Positions 1 to 6,856 of a stretch of 13,240 nucleotides of DNA are shown piece after piece. Source of the stretch: JAAFHB01 sp038240855 (GTDB lineage: Bacteria; Bacteroidota; Bacteroidia; Bacteroidales; Prolixibacteraceae); contig JBBRGI010000079.1 of the NCBI GenBank assembly GCA_038240855.1, forward strand, positions 1 through 13,240, written 5' to 3'. A program made the position numbers and the translations under genes. The notes under the pieces are model-generated. The model was not told the DNA's origin and did no database searches. It saw nothing but the letters and a program-made list of their open reading frames with translations. Each line of letters begins with the position of its first letter. Within the stretch, counting starts at the first letter, position 1.

Positions 1-2930
1 GCGATCTTTTCGAACAGTTCATGCATCAATTTCCCATGACCAATCCGTTCCGATTTCAGGTTATCGTACAAATCGAAATAACTGTCACTGTGTATTCTTA
101 ATTTTAAGCGATTACTATTGCCTGCAAGAATCAATCCGTCAAGTTCACGATTATCCGAAACTTCGGTTTTTGCGGTATACAACACTTTTTTGAGCTCCCC
201 GATTTCCAGAATTTTAGTACCCGGATTCCAGAATTCGGTCAGATCGATATACTTTTCACGGTCAATGGTGTCAATCATGGGGGGATTTTCGATCACCCCC
301 TGGATCAGTGAATTTATACTTTTATAGGTATTACCTAATTTAGCGGTATAGGGACAGAAAATAATCAATGAGTTTACAGCGCGTGTCAATGCAACATAGA
401 GCAGATTAAGATTGTCGACTGAGCTGTAAAGCATCTCTTTATAATATTCATCAGAGAATAATGTCCGCTGCAGCGCACTCCCGTAGCGAACCAGAACCAG
501 GTCCATCTTATCAAAAGGGGCCTGAACCGGATGGCACCAAAGGTAAGGTGCTTTACTGGGCAGAGGAGTAATTTCCCAATCGCACAACGGGACAAATACG
601 GTATGAAACTCGAGCCCTTTTGACTTATGAATGGTCAGGATCGAAATAGCATTCTGCCCCTCAGAAAGGGTAATGGTTTTGGAACTACCCGATGTTTGCC
701 ACCAGTCAAGAAATCCTGCCGCTCCCCCCGCTTCGTCCCGGCCATACAAGAGTACGAGGTCAAGAAATGACTCCAGGTAAACCAATTCTCCTTTTATTTT
801 ATTTAATCCAAAATTTTGCGCAATGCGACTGGTCAATTCGAATAATGGTAAACTCAGCAATGATGAATCAAACGCCGCATTTCCTTCAATTCTGAACCAC
901 GACCTGAATATTTCGGGTATCGTCCTGTTCACCGTAAACCAGGAGTGATACTGTTCGGGTGAAGGTGGGTTAGCGGCTCCTTCTGTAAGGGGAGCCAGGT
1001 AATTAAAATAGCCATACACAAGATCCGATTTCACGATATCGTTATCTGAGCCGGCAAACAGTGAAAATAAATTCAGAATAAACTGTACAACCGGCGATTG
1101 TCCGATAATAAGTGAATCGTTCGAGATAACATCATAACAAAAAGAACTATCCGGATGGCTTATTTTATGCTCGAGTAACGCTTTGGCAATCATCGATCCC
1201 TCACTTTTTCCCCGAACCAGGATGGCAATGTCTCCGGGACGGACTCCATTCGCCTGCACTGCTTCAATCTGGGTGATCATCAGGGCTATAGCTGCCAGTT
1301 GAGCTTCCTTTTTTTTATTCCCTTCTTCGCATTCAATAAACTGCAATCGTATATAGCCCTCAACCGAAGCCTTCCCCGAAAAGTGCTGATAATGGTCACA
1401 GTAGGCATGTTCGATAACACCTTTCATTTGAGATGTTTCTTCCGAAATATAACCTGACCCCGAAAGCGTTGATTCAAAATCGGCATTCAATAAGCGGGCT
1501 GATTCCCGGAAAATAATATTATTGAAATCGATTACTTTTTTTGCACTTCGCCAGTTGGTATCGAGTGGAATGACCGTGCTGCCAAATTGCGACATATCTT
1601 TTTCGACCTGGGTCGCAAGCATATTCCAGTCGCCGTCGCGCCATCTGTAGATGGACTGTTTAACGTCACCCACGATAATATTGCGGCTGCCTTCCGATAA
1701 GGAATTGTCAATAAGCGGCTTAAAATTATGCCATTGGAGTTTAGATGTATCCTGAAACTCATCGAGCATAAAATTCCGGTACACCGACCCCATCTTTTCA
1801 TAAACAAACGGCGAGTCGCTTCCTGCAATCACACTGCGTAACAGTTGCGTTGCATCGTTGAGCAAAACAAAATTTTTCTCCTTTGCCACCTCCTGAACTT
1901 TAAGTGCAATGTCGGTAAGCAGGCCGAACGAAAACAGATTCCCGGTTATCGCTTTTGCCGTGTTGGCCGAAATGCCCTCTGTATTAATCAGGTGAATTGA
2001 GCTTGTCAGCAGGTCATTTAATCCCGATTCGTAAACCAGGGCAATTCTATCTTTTAATTCCTGCTTATCTGTTGCTTTTGTCCACGAATCAAGGTTATCG
2101 CAGGCATCGAGCGTGCGGGTTCCCGGAAGATCAAAGTTTCCATCAGCCAGTTTATTGAAATGATTGGCAAACGATGCTTTGCCGTATTTAAAACTCTCCG
2201 GAGAAAGGCCTTGCGCCGATATAAGTATAAGTCCTTTTTTGCCAATATCCTTTAATTTAAGCTCATAATTCTCGAGCACGACCCTCAGTTCGAGGTTATA
2301 TTTCGAAAGGTAGTTCTTGTCGGCCAGCTTCTTTAACAAGGGTTCACTGAATAACTTAAACTCCTCCTTGAAGAGTTCTTTGCCGCGTCCGATCAGTTCT
2401 TCCCTGAAATTCCAGTTTTTACCCTCCCTAAGATTTTCGTCAGCATAGTCAAGCATCCAGCTTTTCAGTCCGGTATTATTTTCGATCTCCAGGAATAGCC
2501 GGTCAACGGCCTCCTCAAGAACGAGCTGAGTATCGAGTTCGGTACGATAAGATGCATTGAGTCTCATTTCACGCGAAAAAGCCCTGATCACACGCTGGAA
2601 AAAACTATCAATCGTACTCACCGAGAAGCGTGAATAGTCATGTAAAATCAATTGCAAAATTCCGGCAGCTTTTATTCGGATGTCCTCATCACGCTGACGA
2701 AACTCACTTTTCAAATATTCGAGGTGTCCAGAGGGATTTCCCGAAGCAAGGGCTGAGAGGTCTTTTAGAATGCGATCTTTCATCTCTGCAGTGGCCTTAT
2801 TGGTAAAGGTTACTGCCAGGATGTTTTTATAGGCTTCGGGACGTTGAAAAACCATTTTCAGGTATTCACGCACAATCCGGAAGGTTTTACCTGATCCGGC
2901 CGAGGCTTTGTAGATTTCGAGTGAAGACAT
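1..2930 (-). CDS. RecB/AddA-type UvrD helicase-nuclease, C-terminus cut by window edge
   Basis: This is a superfamily 1A DNA helicase of the RecB/AddA type, expected to unwind and resect double-strand breaks for recombination. One uninterrupted frame runs from an ATG at 2930 to the left edge (976 codons visible, no stop). Motifs in order are: Walker A AGSGKT at residues 11-16; AVTFTNKAT near 40; Walker B MLDEFQD at 388-394; motif III GDVKQSIYRWRD around 421-432; motif V ILTIHKSKGLEF at 764-775; motif VI NLLYVALTRA at 842-851. The last visible residues, GHGKLMHELFEKI with His970, match the first metal-binding histidine motif of the RecB/AddA PD-(D/E)XK nuclease domain, so the nuclease is just entering at the edge. 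There is no in-frame ATG upstream of 2930. The gene lies 36 bp after the AlaX-like gene on the same strand, probably in one transcript. A partner AddB-like nuclease is expected downstream but is outside the window. RecB versus AddA subtype cannot be decided here. Confidence 0.93.
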   Translation of the reverse strand, partial: MSSLEIYKASAGSGKTFRIVREYLKMVFQRPEAYKNILAVTFTNKATAEMKDRILKDLSALASGNPSGHLEYLKSEFRQRDEDIRIKAAGILQLILHDYSRFSVSTIDSFFQRVIRAFSREMRLNASYRTELDTQLVLEEAVDRLFLEIENNTGLKSWMLDYADENLREGKNWNFREELIGRGKELFKEEFKLFSEPLLKKLADKNYLSKYNLELRVVLENYELKLKDIGKKGLILISAQGLSPESFKYGKASFANHFNKLADGNFDLPGTRTLDACDNLDSWTKATDKQELKDRIALVYESGLNDLLTSSIHLINTEGISANTAKAITGNLFSFGLLTDIALKVQEVAKEKNFVLLNDATQLLRSVIAGSDSPFVYEKMGSVYRNFMLDEFQDTSKLQWHNFKPLIDNSLSEGSRNIIVGDVKQSIYRWRDGDWNMLATQVEKDMSQFGSTVIPLDTNWRSAKKVIDFNNIIFRESARLLNADFESTLSGSGYISEETSQMKGVIEHAYCDHYQHFSGKASVEGYIRLQFIECEEGNKKKEAQLAAIALMITQIEAVQANGVRPGDIAILVRGKSEGSMIAKALLEHKISHPDSSFCYDVISNDSLIIGQSPVVQFILNLFSLFAGSDNDIVKSDLVYGYFNYLAPLTEGAANPPSPEQYHSWFTVNRTIPEIFRSWFRIEGNAAFDSSLLSLPLFELTSRIAQNFGLNKIKGELVYLESFLDLVLLYGRDEAGGAAGFLDWWQTSGSSKTITLSEGQNAISILTIHKSKGLEFHTVFVPLCDWEITPLPSKAPYLWCHPVQAPFDKMDLVLVRYGSALQRTLFSDEYYKEMLYSSVDNLNLLYVALTRAVNSLIIFCPYTAKLGNTYKSINSLIQGVIENPPMIDTIDREKYIDLTEFWNPGTKILEIGELKKVLYTAKTEVSDNRELDGLILAGNSNRLKLRIHSDSYFDLYDNLKSERIGHGKLMHELFEKI

Positions 2931-2933
2931 GGA

Positions 2934-2966
2934 GAAAATGAAGGAATGAAAGAGTGAAAGGCAGTC
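2934..2966. repeat. GAATGAAA-type imperfect microsatellite in the gap between the AlaX-like and helicase genes
   Basis: A purine-rich stretch made of degenerate GAATGAAA/GAGTGAAA units ends in GGCAGT. It fills nearly the whole 36-bp gap between the AlaX-like stop and the helicase start. A very similar stretch occurs at 3484-3508. It has no recognisable ribosome binding or hairpin function. It may simply be slipped-strand repeat DNA. Confidence 0.45.
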
Positions 2967-3401
2967 CTATTGCAATAGTTTAAAGCGTATACGTAAAATT
3001 CCGTTTTCACACGAACTGGATACCAATTGAAAAAGCCCAATTTCGGAGCTATTTTTTACGTGCGGACCAATACACGGACATACATCGTAATCGCCGACAG
3101 TGATGATACGGACTTCATCACCCGTACCTTCAGGTAAACGATTCAGATTAAATATCTGTGCAGCATCTTCCAAATGCAGGTATTGCTCCAGAACTTCAAG
3201 ATTTCGCCCAATAACAACATTAATCTGTTTTACGAGTTCAAGTTCCTCACCGGTTGTTAAAGTGCGGTCAAAATGATAATCGCATTTTGATTTCTTCTTT
3301 TCGATATGGCTCGAAAAAGACCTTTCGCAGCCAAACATTCTCACCATGGTCTGATTCAGAATATGTTCTGCCGTATGCATCTGAGGATCGTAACTCTTCA
3401 T
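2967..3401 (-). CDS. AlaX-type alanyl-tRNA editing protein (SAD domain)
   Basis: This is a free-standing second-additional-domain protein of 144 aa, the size of short AlaX proteins. The family hydrolyses mischarged Ser- or Gly-tRNA(Ala) in the cytoplasm to protect translation fidelity. The two zinc-binding motifs are present: HTAEH (His9, His13) and CIGPH (Cys110, His114). The N-terminal phrase MHTAEHILN is typical of the AlaRS/ThrRS editing fold. There is no N-terminal translation-like domain, so it is the short form. The start ATG at 3401 is followed immediately by the conserved region. It is the upstream gene of a probable two-gene operon with the RecB-like helicase. Exact substrate (Ser or Gly, Ala or Thr tRNA) is not decidable from sequence alone. 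Confidence 0.87.
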   Translation of the reverse strand: MKSYDPQMHTAEHILNQTMVRMFGCERSFSSHIEKKKSKCDYHFDRTLTTGEELELVKQINVVIGRNLEVLEQYLHLEDAAQIFNLNRLPEGTGDEVRIITVGDYDVCPCIGPHVKNSSEIGLFQLVSSSCENGILRIRFKLLQ

Positions 3402-3483
3402 CGCTTTTTATGATTTTCGCTAAAAATAGCTATTTCACGGCAGAACTACGGTCCGGAAGTCTGAAAGTTTTGAATGATGCAAT

Positions 3484-3508
3484 TAAAGAATGAAAGAATG
3501 AAAGTCAG
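3484..3508. repeat. Second GAATGAAA-type microsatellite
   Basis: Tandem GAATGAAA units end in GTCAGT, closely matching the stretch at 2934-2966. It sits just past the 3' end of the DUF4256 gene and upstream of the AlaX-like gene. Its role is unknown. The two copies suggest a dispersed intergenic repeat in this genome. Confidence 0.45.
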
Positions 3509-3516
3509 TGCAAAAT

Positions 3517-4098
3517 TCAGACCCTTAACGAGCCGCGGAACCCCCTGACAGCATAATAAGAAGGTGCTCCGTTGTGATACACGAAGACATGGTTGTACCG
3601 GCGATCAGCAAAGAGGGCGCCACCGAGTTTTCTAATCTCAGCAGGTGTTTTGATCCAGCTCGAAGTTTTCAAATCAAAATTTCCAAGTTTCTGCAACTCA
3701 CGGTACTGTTCTTCCGTTAAAAGGTCAATGCCTATGCCTGAAGCCATATCCAATGCGTTATTTTCGGGCTTAAATTCTTTCCTCGATTCCTGTGCTTCAC
3801 GATCGTAACATGCATTTCTGCGACCTTTAGGAGTTTCCGCTGAACAATCATAAAAGATATATTCACCCGTCTTTTCATCCAGACCAATAACATCCGGTTC
3901 ACCTCCGGTTCTTTCCATTTCATTGAGCGACCACAGCTTTTCACTGCCAGCCGGCGCATCCAACTTTGCCTGTACTTTAGTCCATTCAAGACCTATATGA
4001 CGATTCATGTTTTTTTCAAAACGGACTTTCAATGCGCTGAGTAGTTCTTCACTTTGTTCCGGTGACAATTCCTTTTTAATGCTGCTAATGTTATTCAT
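3517..4098 (-). CDS. DUF4256 family protein
   Basis: This 193-aa soluble protein matches the DUF4256 family by its overall pattern, such as WSLNEMERTGGEPDV near residues 56-70, then YIFYDCSAETPKGRRN near 80-95, YDREAQESRKE near 98-108 and the C-terminal FADRRYNHVFVYHNGA near 163-178. No signal peptide or membrane segment is visible, so it should be cytoplasmic. The biochemical function of the family is unknown to me. The start chosen is ATG 4098 (MNNISSIKKEL). The frame is open back to 4161, but the 21 extra residues look like translated leader and the family usually begins near the chosen ATG. It is transcribed in the same direction as the aldo/keto reductase gene upstream but 110 bp from it, so co-transcription is uncertain. 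Confidence 0.85.
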   Translation of the reverse strand: MNNISSIKKELSPEQSEELLSALKVRFEKNMNRHIGLEWTKVQAKLDAPAGSEKLWSLNEMERTGGEPDVIGLDEKTGEYIFYDCSAETPKGRRNACYDREAQESRKEFKPENNALDMASGIGIDLLTEEQYRELQKLGNFDLKTSSWIKTPAEIRKLGGALFADRRYNHVFVYHNGAPSYYAVRGFRGSLRV

Positions 4099-4208
4099 AC
4101 GTTTATATTCTTTCTGTGTATCAAGCCTATAATTGGCTACTCCGGGGAATAGAAATAACAACGGGGGAAATATTCAAAGATTTGGTAAACTTTCTTCATT
4201 AATAAGTG

Positions 4209-5231
4209 CTACACCCAGTTTCCGTCGCAGTAACCCGGTCTCATCCAGGGAAGGTTTTGGTGATTATAGAAAGGGGTGAGCTGCATGGCCATCAGTTTCA
4301 TTTTGGTATCGTCCATCGGTTTAAAATTCCGCAGGATTTCGAGATTTGATTTTACCACCTCCATGCTGTCCATTCCCAGAACAATACCATCGGGGCCTTT
4401 CAGCGACAAGGCATAACGGACCAGATCTTTGGGATCAAGTTCCTTGATGGCTTCGCGCGGGCGAACCACTTTCATCAGCATCACCCCCATGCCATGAGTT
4501 TTTGCAGCGGGTATGGCCAGTTCCTGCCGGTTTTGGGGATTGGTGGCAATGTTCCAGTGGTTCATCGCCATTAACATGCTATCGAATACCCCTTTGTCGG
4601 CCATCATCTTCATGGCTTCTGCCTCTGTGTGTCCGGAATATCCGATAAAGCGGGTAACACCCTGTTCTTTTAATTTGCGGATAACATCAATCAGGCTGCC
4701 CTTTTCACTGAGCTTGTCCACGTCGGCCGATCGTATATCATGAATTTTTAGCATATCCACATGATCTGTTTGGAGGCGTTTCAAGCTTTCTTCTACCTGT
4801 CGCATGGCTTCGTTCGGGTCCCGGCTGGCTATTTTGGTGGAAATGAAGATTTCGTTTCGCCGGGTCTTTAACACTTCGCCCAATCGTTGTTCACTGGTGA
4901 AACCTAGTTTTTTATTATCATAAGCCCAGGCAGTGTCCCAGTAATACAAACCATTGTCGAGTGCATAATTAAGGATATTGAATGCTTCTTCAGCACTTTC
5001 AATGGCACAAAAACGGCTGCCCAAACCGATTGCAATTCGGGGTATACGGACACCCGTAGTGCCCAGCATTGCTGTAGGCAAACCTTTTGCATCGTAAACA
5101 GCATCTGACTTTGAATACCGGCGTAATAGGGAATATGATGGTAAAAGCCCTGAACCAGCAAGCAGTAAACCAGCTCCAACGGTTCCCTTGATAAATTTGC
5201 GGCGTGAATAGTTTGTGTGTTCCATGATCAT
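4209..5231 (-). CDS. Aldo/keto reductase with Tat signal
   Basis: This is an NAD(P)H-dependent aldo/keto reductase of 340 aa, reducing a carbonyl substrate that cannot be named here. The catalytic tetrad is visible: Asp99 in YYWDTAWAY, Tyr104, Lys133 in ISTKI and His164 in LKIHDIR. A twin-arginine leader starts the protein: NYSRRKFIKG at 7-16, followed by a hydrophobic stretch GLLLAGSGLLPS near 21-32, so export of the folded, cofactor-loaded enzyme by the Tat pathway is likely. The start can be either ATG 5231 or ATG 5225; both keep the Tat motif. The C-terminus ends in MRPGYCDGNWV. A 25-bp dyad lies 41 bp upstream (5272-5296). It may act in the periplasm on sugars or similar compounds, as other exported Bacteroidota oxidoreductases do, but that is inference. 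Confidence 0.88.
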   Translation of the reverse strand: MIMEHTNYSRRKFIKGTVGAGLLLAGSGLLPSYSLLRRYSKSDAVYDAKGLPTAMLGTTGVRIPRIAIGLGSRFCAIESAEEAFNILNYALDNGLYYWDTAWAYDNKKLGFTSEQRLGEVLKTRRNEIFISTKIASRDPNEAMRQVEESLKRLQTDHVDMLKIHDIRSADVDKLSEKGSLIDVIRKLKEQGVTRFIGYSGHTEAEAMKMMADKGVFDSMLMAMNHWNIATNPQNRQELAIPAAKTHGMGVMLMKVVRPREAIKELDPKDLVRYALSLKGPDGIVLGMDSMEVVKSNLEILRNFKPMDDTKMKLMAMQLTPFYNHQNLPWMRPGYCDGNWV

Positions 5232-5271
5232 TTCATTTAATTGATAGTCGTTTATATCACACTATTTGACC

Positions 5272-5296
5272 CGGTAAATCCGATACGGATTATCCG
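5272..5296. promoter_or_regulatory. Imperfect 25-bp dyad upstream of the aldo/keto reductase
   Basis: CGGTAAATCCG and CGGATTATCCG form 11-bp arms around ATA, with two internal mismatches and a perfect AATCCG/CGGATT core. It lies about 41 bp before the reductase start, so it could be an operator or a hairpin in the leader. No -7/-33 promoter could be assigned with confidence nearby. Confidence 0.3.
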
Positions 5297-5463
5297 AATT
5301 CCAAATGTTCATAATTCAACATTTACTTTTATCAATTGTTTCGTAATCTCTTCGAAAAGTTGCCGAAAATAAATCAGAAAAGAACTTTATCAATAAATAC
5401 AACTACGCTGTCTCCAATTGTCTGTTTTAATCAATTGTATATCTGTACGTTTACCAAAAATTG

Positions 5464-5621
5464 TCCCGTAGGGATTTGATATGGGTAGAAAATCGACAGC
5501 CGTGTGCAATATGCGTGCCTTTAGGTACGCAACATTGTCTTTTCTTACTATTGCGTACCTAAAGGCACGCTGCCGACAATGGACCCATGATTTCTACCAA
5601 TATTTGGTACCTAACGGCACC
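5464..5621. repeat. REP-like composite palindromic element (RAYT type)
   Basis: Two 20-bp arms, 5513-5532 and 5551-5570, are perfect reverse complements separated by 18 bp. Each arm is itself a hairpin: GCGTGCC-TTTA-GGTACGC and GCGTACC-TAAA-GGCACGC. They are flanked symmetrically by an 8-bp pair GGTAGAAA (5484-5491) and TTTCTACC (5591-5598). Outermost are two more small hairpins, TCCCGTAGGGA (5464-5474) and GGTACCTAACGGCACC (5606-5621). The latter resembles the central arms. This nested symmetry is what REP/BIME elements mobilised by RAYT (TnpA-REP) transposases look like. No transposase gene is in the window. It occupies the intergenic region between divergently oriented genes, so it is not a terminator shared by both. 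Confidence 0.7.
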
Positions 5622-5739
5622 ATTGATTTCCTTTCAATAGCCCCCCGCCCCCCTGACAGCCCCTCAACTCAACAAATATTTTGCAGGGAAATGCAACAAA
5701 GAAACTATAACTTCGTCCTTTACACAGAAAACAGATCAG

Positions 5740-6312
5740 TTGGGAAACAAGTACATCAATATTCACCAGGACTTGCTCGATCGTTGCCTGAAAAACGACC
5801 AGAAAGCACAATTCGGGATTTACCGGCTCTATTACAAGTCGATGTATAACTCGTGCCTGCGGATTATAAGTGTACCCGAAGAGGCAGAAGATATTATGCA
5901 GGAATCGTTTCTTACCGCATTCCGAAATCTTTACACTTACGCAGGGGACGTAAGTTTCGGAGCCTGGCTGAAAAAAATTGTGATCAATCGTTCATTGGAT
6001 ACCTTAAGGAAGAGAAAGGTGATTTTTGAAGAGATCCATGCCGAACTTCCCGTGATGGAAGAACAGGAACAACATGAAACTGATACAATAACTGCTGAGG
6101 AGGTGAAATCAGCTATAAATTCATTATCCGATGGATACCGGACAATACTTTCACTGATTCTTCTCGAAGGATACGATCATGAAGAAGTAAGTGAAATACT
6201 TGGAATAAAGAATGTTACGTCACGAACCCAGTTTTCGCGGGCACGACAGCGGCTCAGGGAGATTCTGACCGAGAACAGGAAAAAACAATTGAAGGAGAGA
6301 ATTTATGAATGA
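5740..6312 (+). CDS. ECF-family RNA polymerase sigma factor
   Basis: This 190-aa sigma-70 family protein has the ECF layout: region 2 at about residues 20-90 (LYYKSMYNSCLRI, then AEDIMQESFLTAFRNLYTY and FGAWLKKIVINRSLD) and region 4 helix-turn-helix at about 120-175 (LSDGYRTILSLILLEGYDHEEVSEILGI, then TSRTQFSRARQRL). It directs RNA polymerase to a small regulon, probably an envelope or growth-state response. The start is a TTG at 5740, since no in-frame ATG exists upstream in the leader; the residues after it (INIHQDLLDRC) match typical N-termini of this family. A later TTG within the frame would remove them. It overlaps the next gene by 8 bp, so it is translationally coupled to its probable anti-sigma factor. 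Autoregulation is usual for such operons but no promoter could be assigned. Confidence 0.92.
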   Translation: MGNKYINIHQDLLDRCLKNDQKAQFGIYRLYYKSMYNSCLRIISVPEEAEDIMQESFLTAFRNLYTYAGDVSFGAWLKKIVINRSLDTLRKRKVIFEEIHAELPVMEEQEQHETDTITAEEVKSAINSLSDGYRTILSLILLEGYDHEEVSEILGIKNVTSRTQFSRARQRLREILTENRKKQLKERIYE

Positions 6313-6856
6313 TATAGATAAAATATTAACAAGGCATCGCGCCGCATTGGAAGAGGAACCACTTGACGGACACCTTGACCGGTTCCGGCAACGCCTCAAA
6401 AAGAGTAGTTTAAAACCAAGCAATCCAATATCAGGATTTCTGAAAGTCGCAGCAGTGCTTGTAATAATACTGCTATCCGCTAACCTGATTGTCACACTCA
6501 GGACTGTGAAACCAGGGAGCGAAGAATCGGCAGCGATCAATAATGAGCTGAATGAAGCTTCATTCTACTATACTAACAGCATCAATAACGGCATCCGCGA
6601 CCTTGAAAAGATGGCCAGTGAGGGAATCGGATCACAGCAGGAGATTCTCCAGATTAAACATGAGCTTTCCGAAATGGACAGTATGTTTATAAGTCTGCAG
6701 AAGGATTACAAGATCAATCCAAATGACGAACGGATCATCAATGCGATGATTGAATATTACCAGACAAAGCTCGATATCGTGAACACAATAAAAACAGATC
6801 TGGAAAAAGTTAAACAACAATTAAAAATAAAAAATCATGAGAACGCTGAAATATAA
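6305..6856 (+). CDS. Single-pass membrane protein, probable anti-sigma factor
   Basis: This 183-aa protein has a short charged cytoplasmic N-terminus (residues 1-44), one membrane segment at about 46-65 (FLKVAAVLVIILLSANLIVTL) and a mostly helical, charged C-terminal part (about 80-183) that looks able to form coiled coils in the periplasm. It has no recognisable zinc-binding anti-sigma motif. The role as anti-sigma factor is inferred from position: it overlaps the ECF sigma gene by 8 bp and the following exported-protein gene by 20 bp, and the one-helix topology fits a membrane tether that holds a sigma factor. It could instead be an accessory envelope protein. Confidence 0.7.
   Translation: MNDIDKILTRHRAALEEEPLDGHLDRFRQRLKKSSLKPSNPISGFLKVAAVLVIILLSANLIVTLRTVKPGSEESAAINNELNEASFYYTNSINNGIRDLEKMASEGIGSQQEILQIKHELSEMDSMFISLQKDYKINPNDERIINAMIEYYQTKLDIVNTIKTDLEKVKQQLKIKNHENAEI

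Noticed and set aside
118..2245. Several short open frames on both strands inside 1-2930
   Set aside because: They are all inside the continuous RecB-like helicase frame, which carries every helicase motif in order.
4099..4161. 21-residue N-terminal extension of the DUF4256 protein
   Set aside because: The sequence looks like translated leader, and the family-like protein begins at the ATG at 4098.
5408..5445. CAATTG repeats as a possible operator or attachment site
   Set aside because: The matching 6-bp words occur in AT-rich DNA without a longer dyad, so they are not above chance.
5681..5715. Possible promoter of the sigma operon (TTG at 5681 and TAACTTCG at 5708)
   Set aside because: The spacing is 24 bp rather than about 19-21 and the -7 box has a mismatch, so it was not listed as a promoter.
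5481..5849. Plus-strand open frame of 122 codons
   Set aside because: It runs through the palindromic REP-like element and into the start of the sigma-factor gene in another frame; its product has no family resemblance and its first half is repeat DNA.
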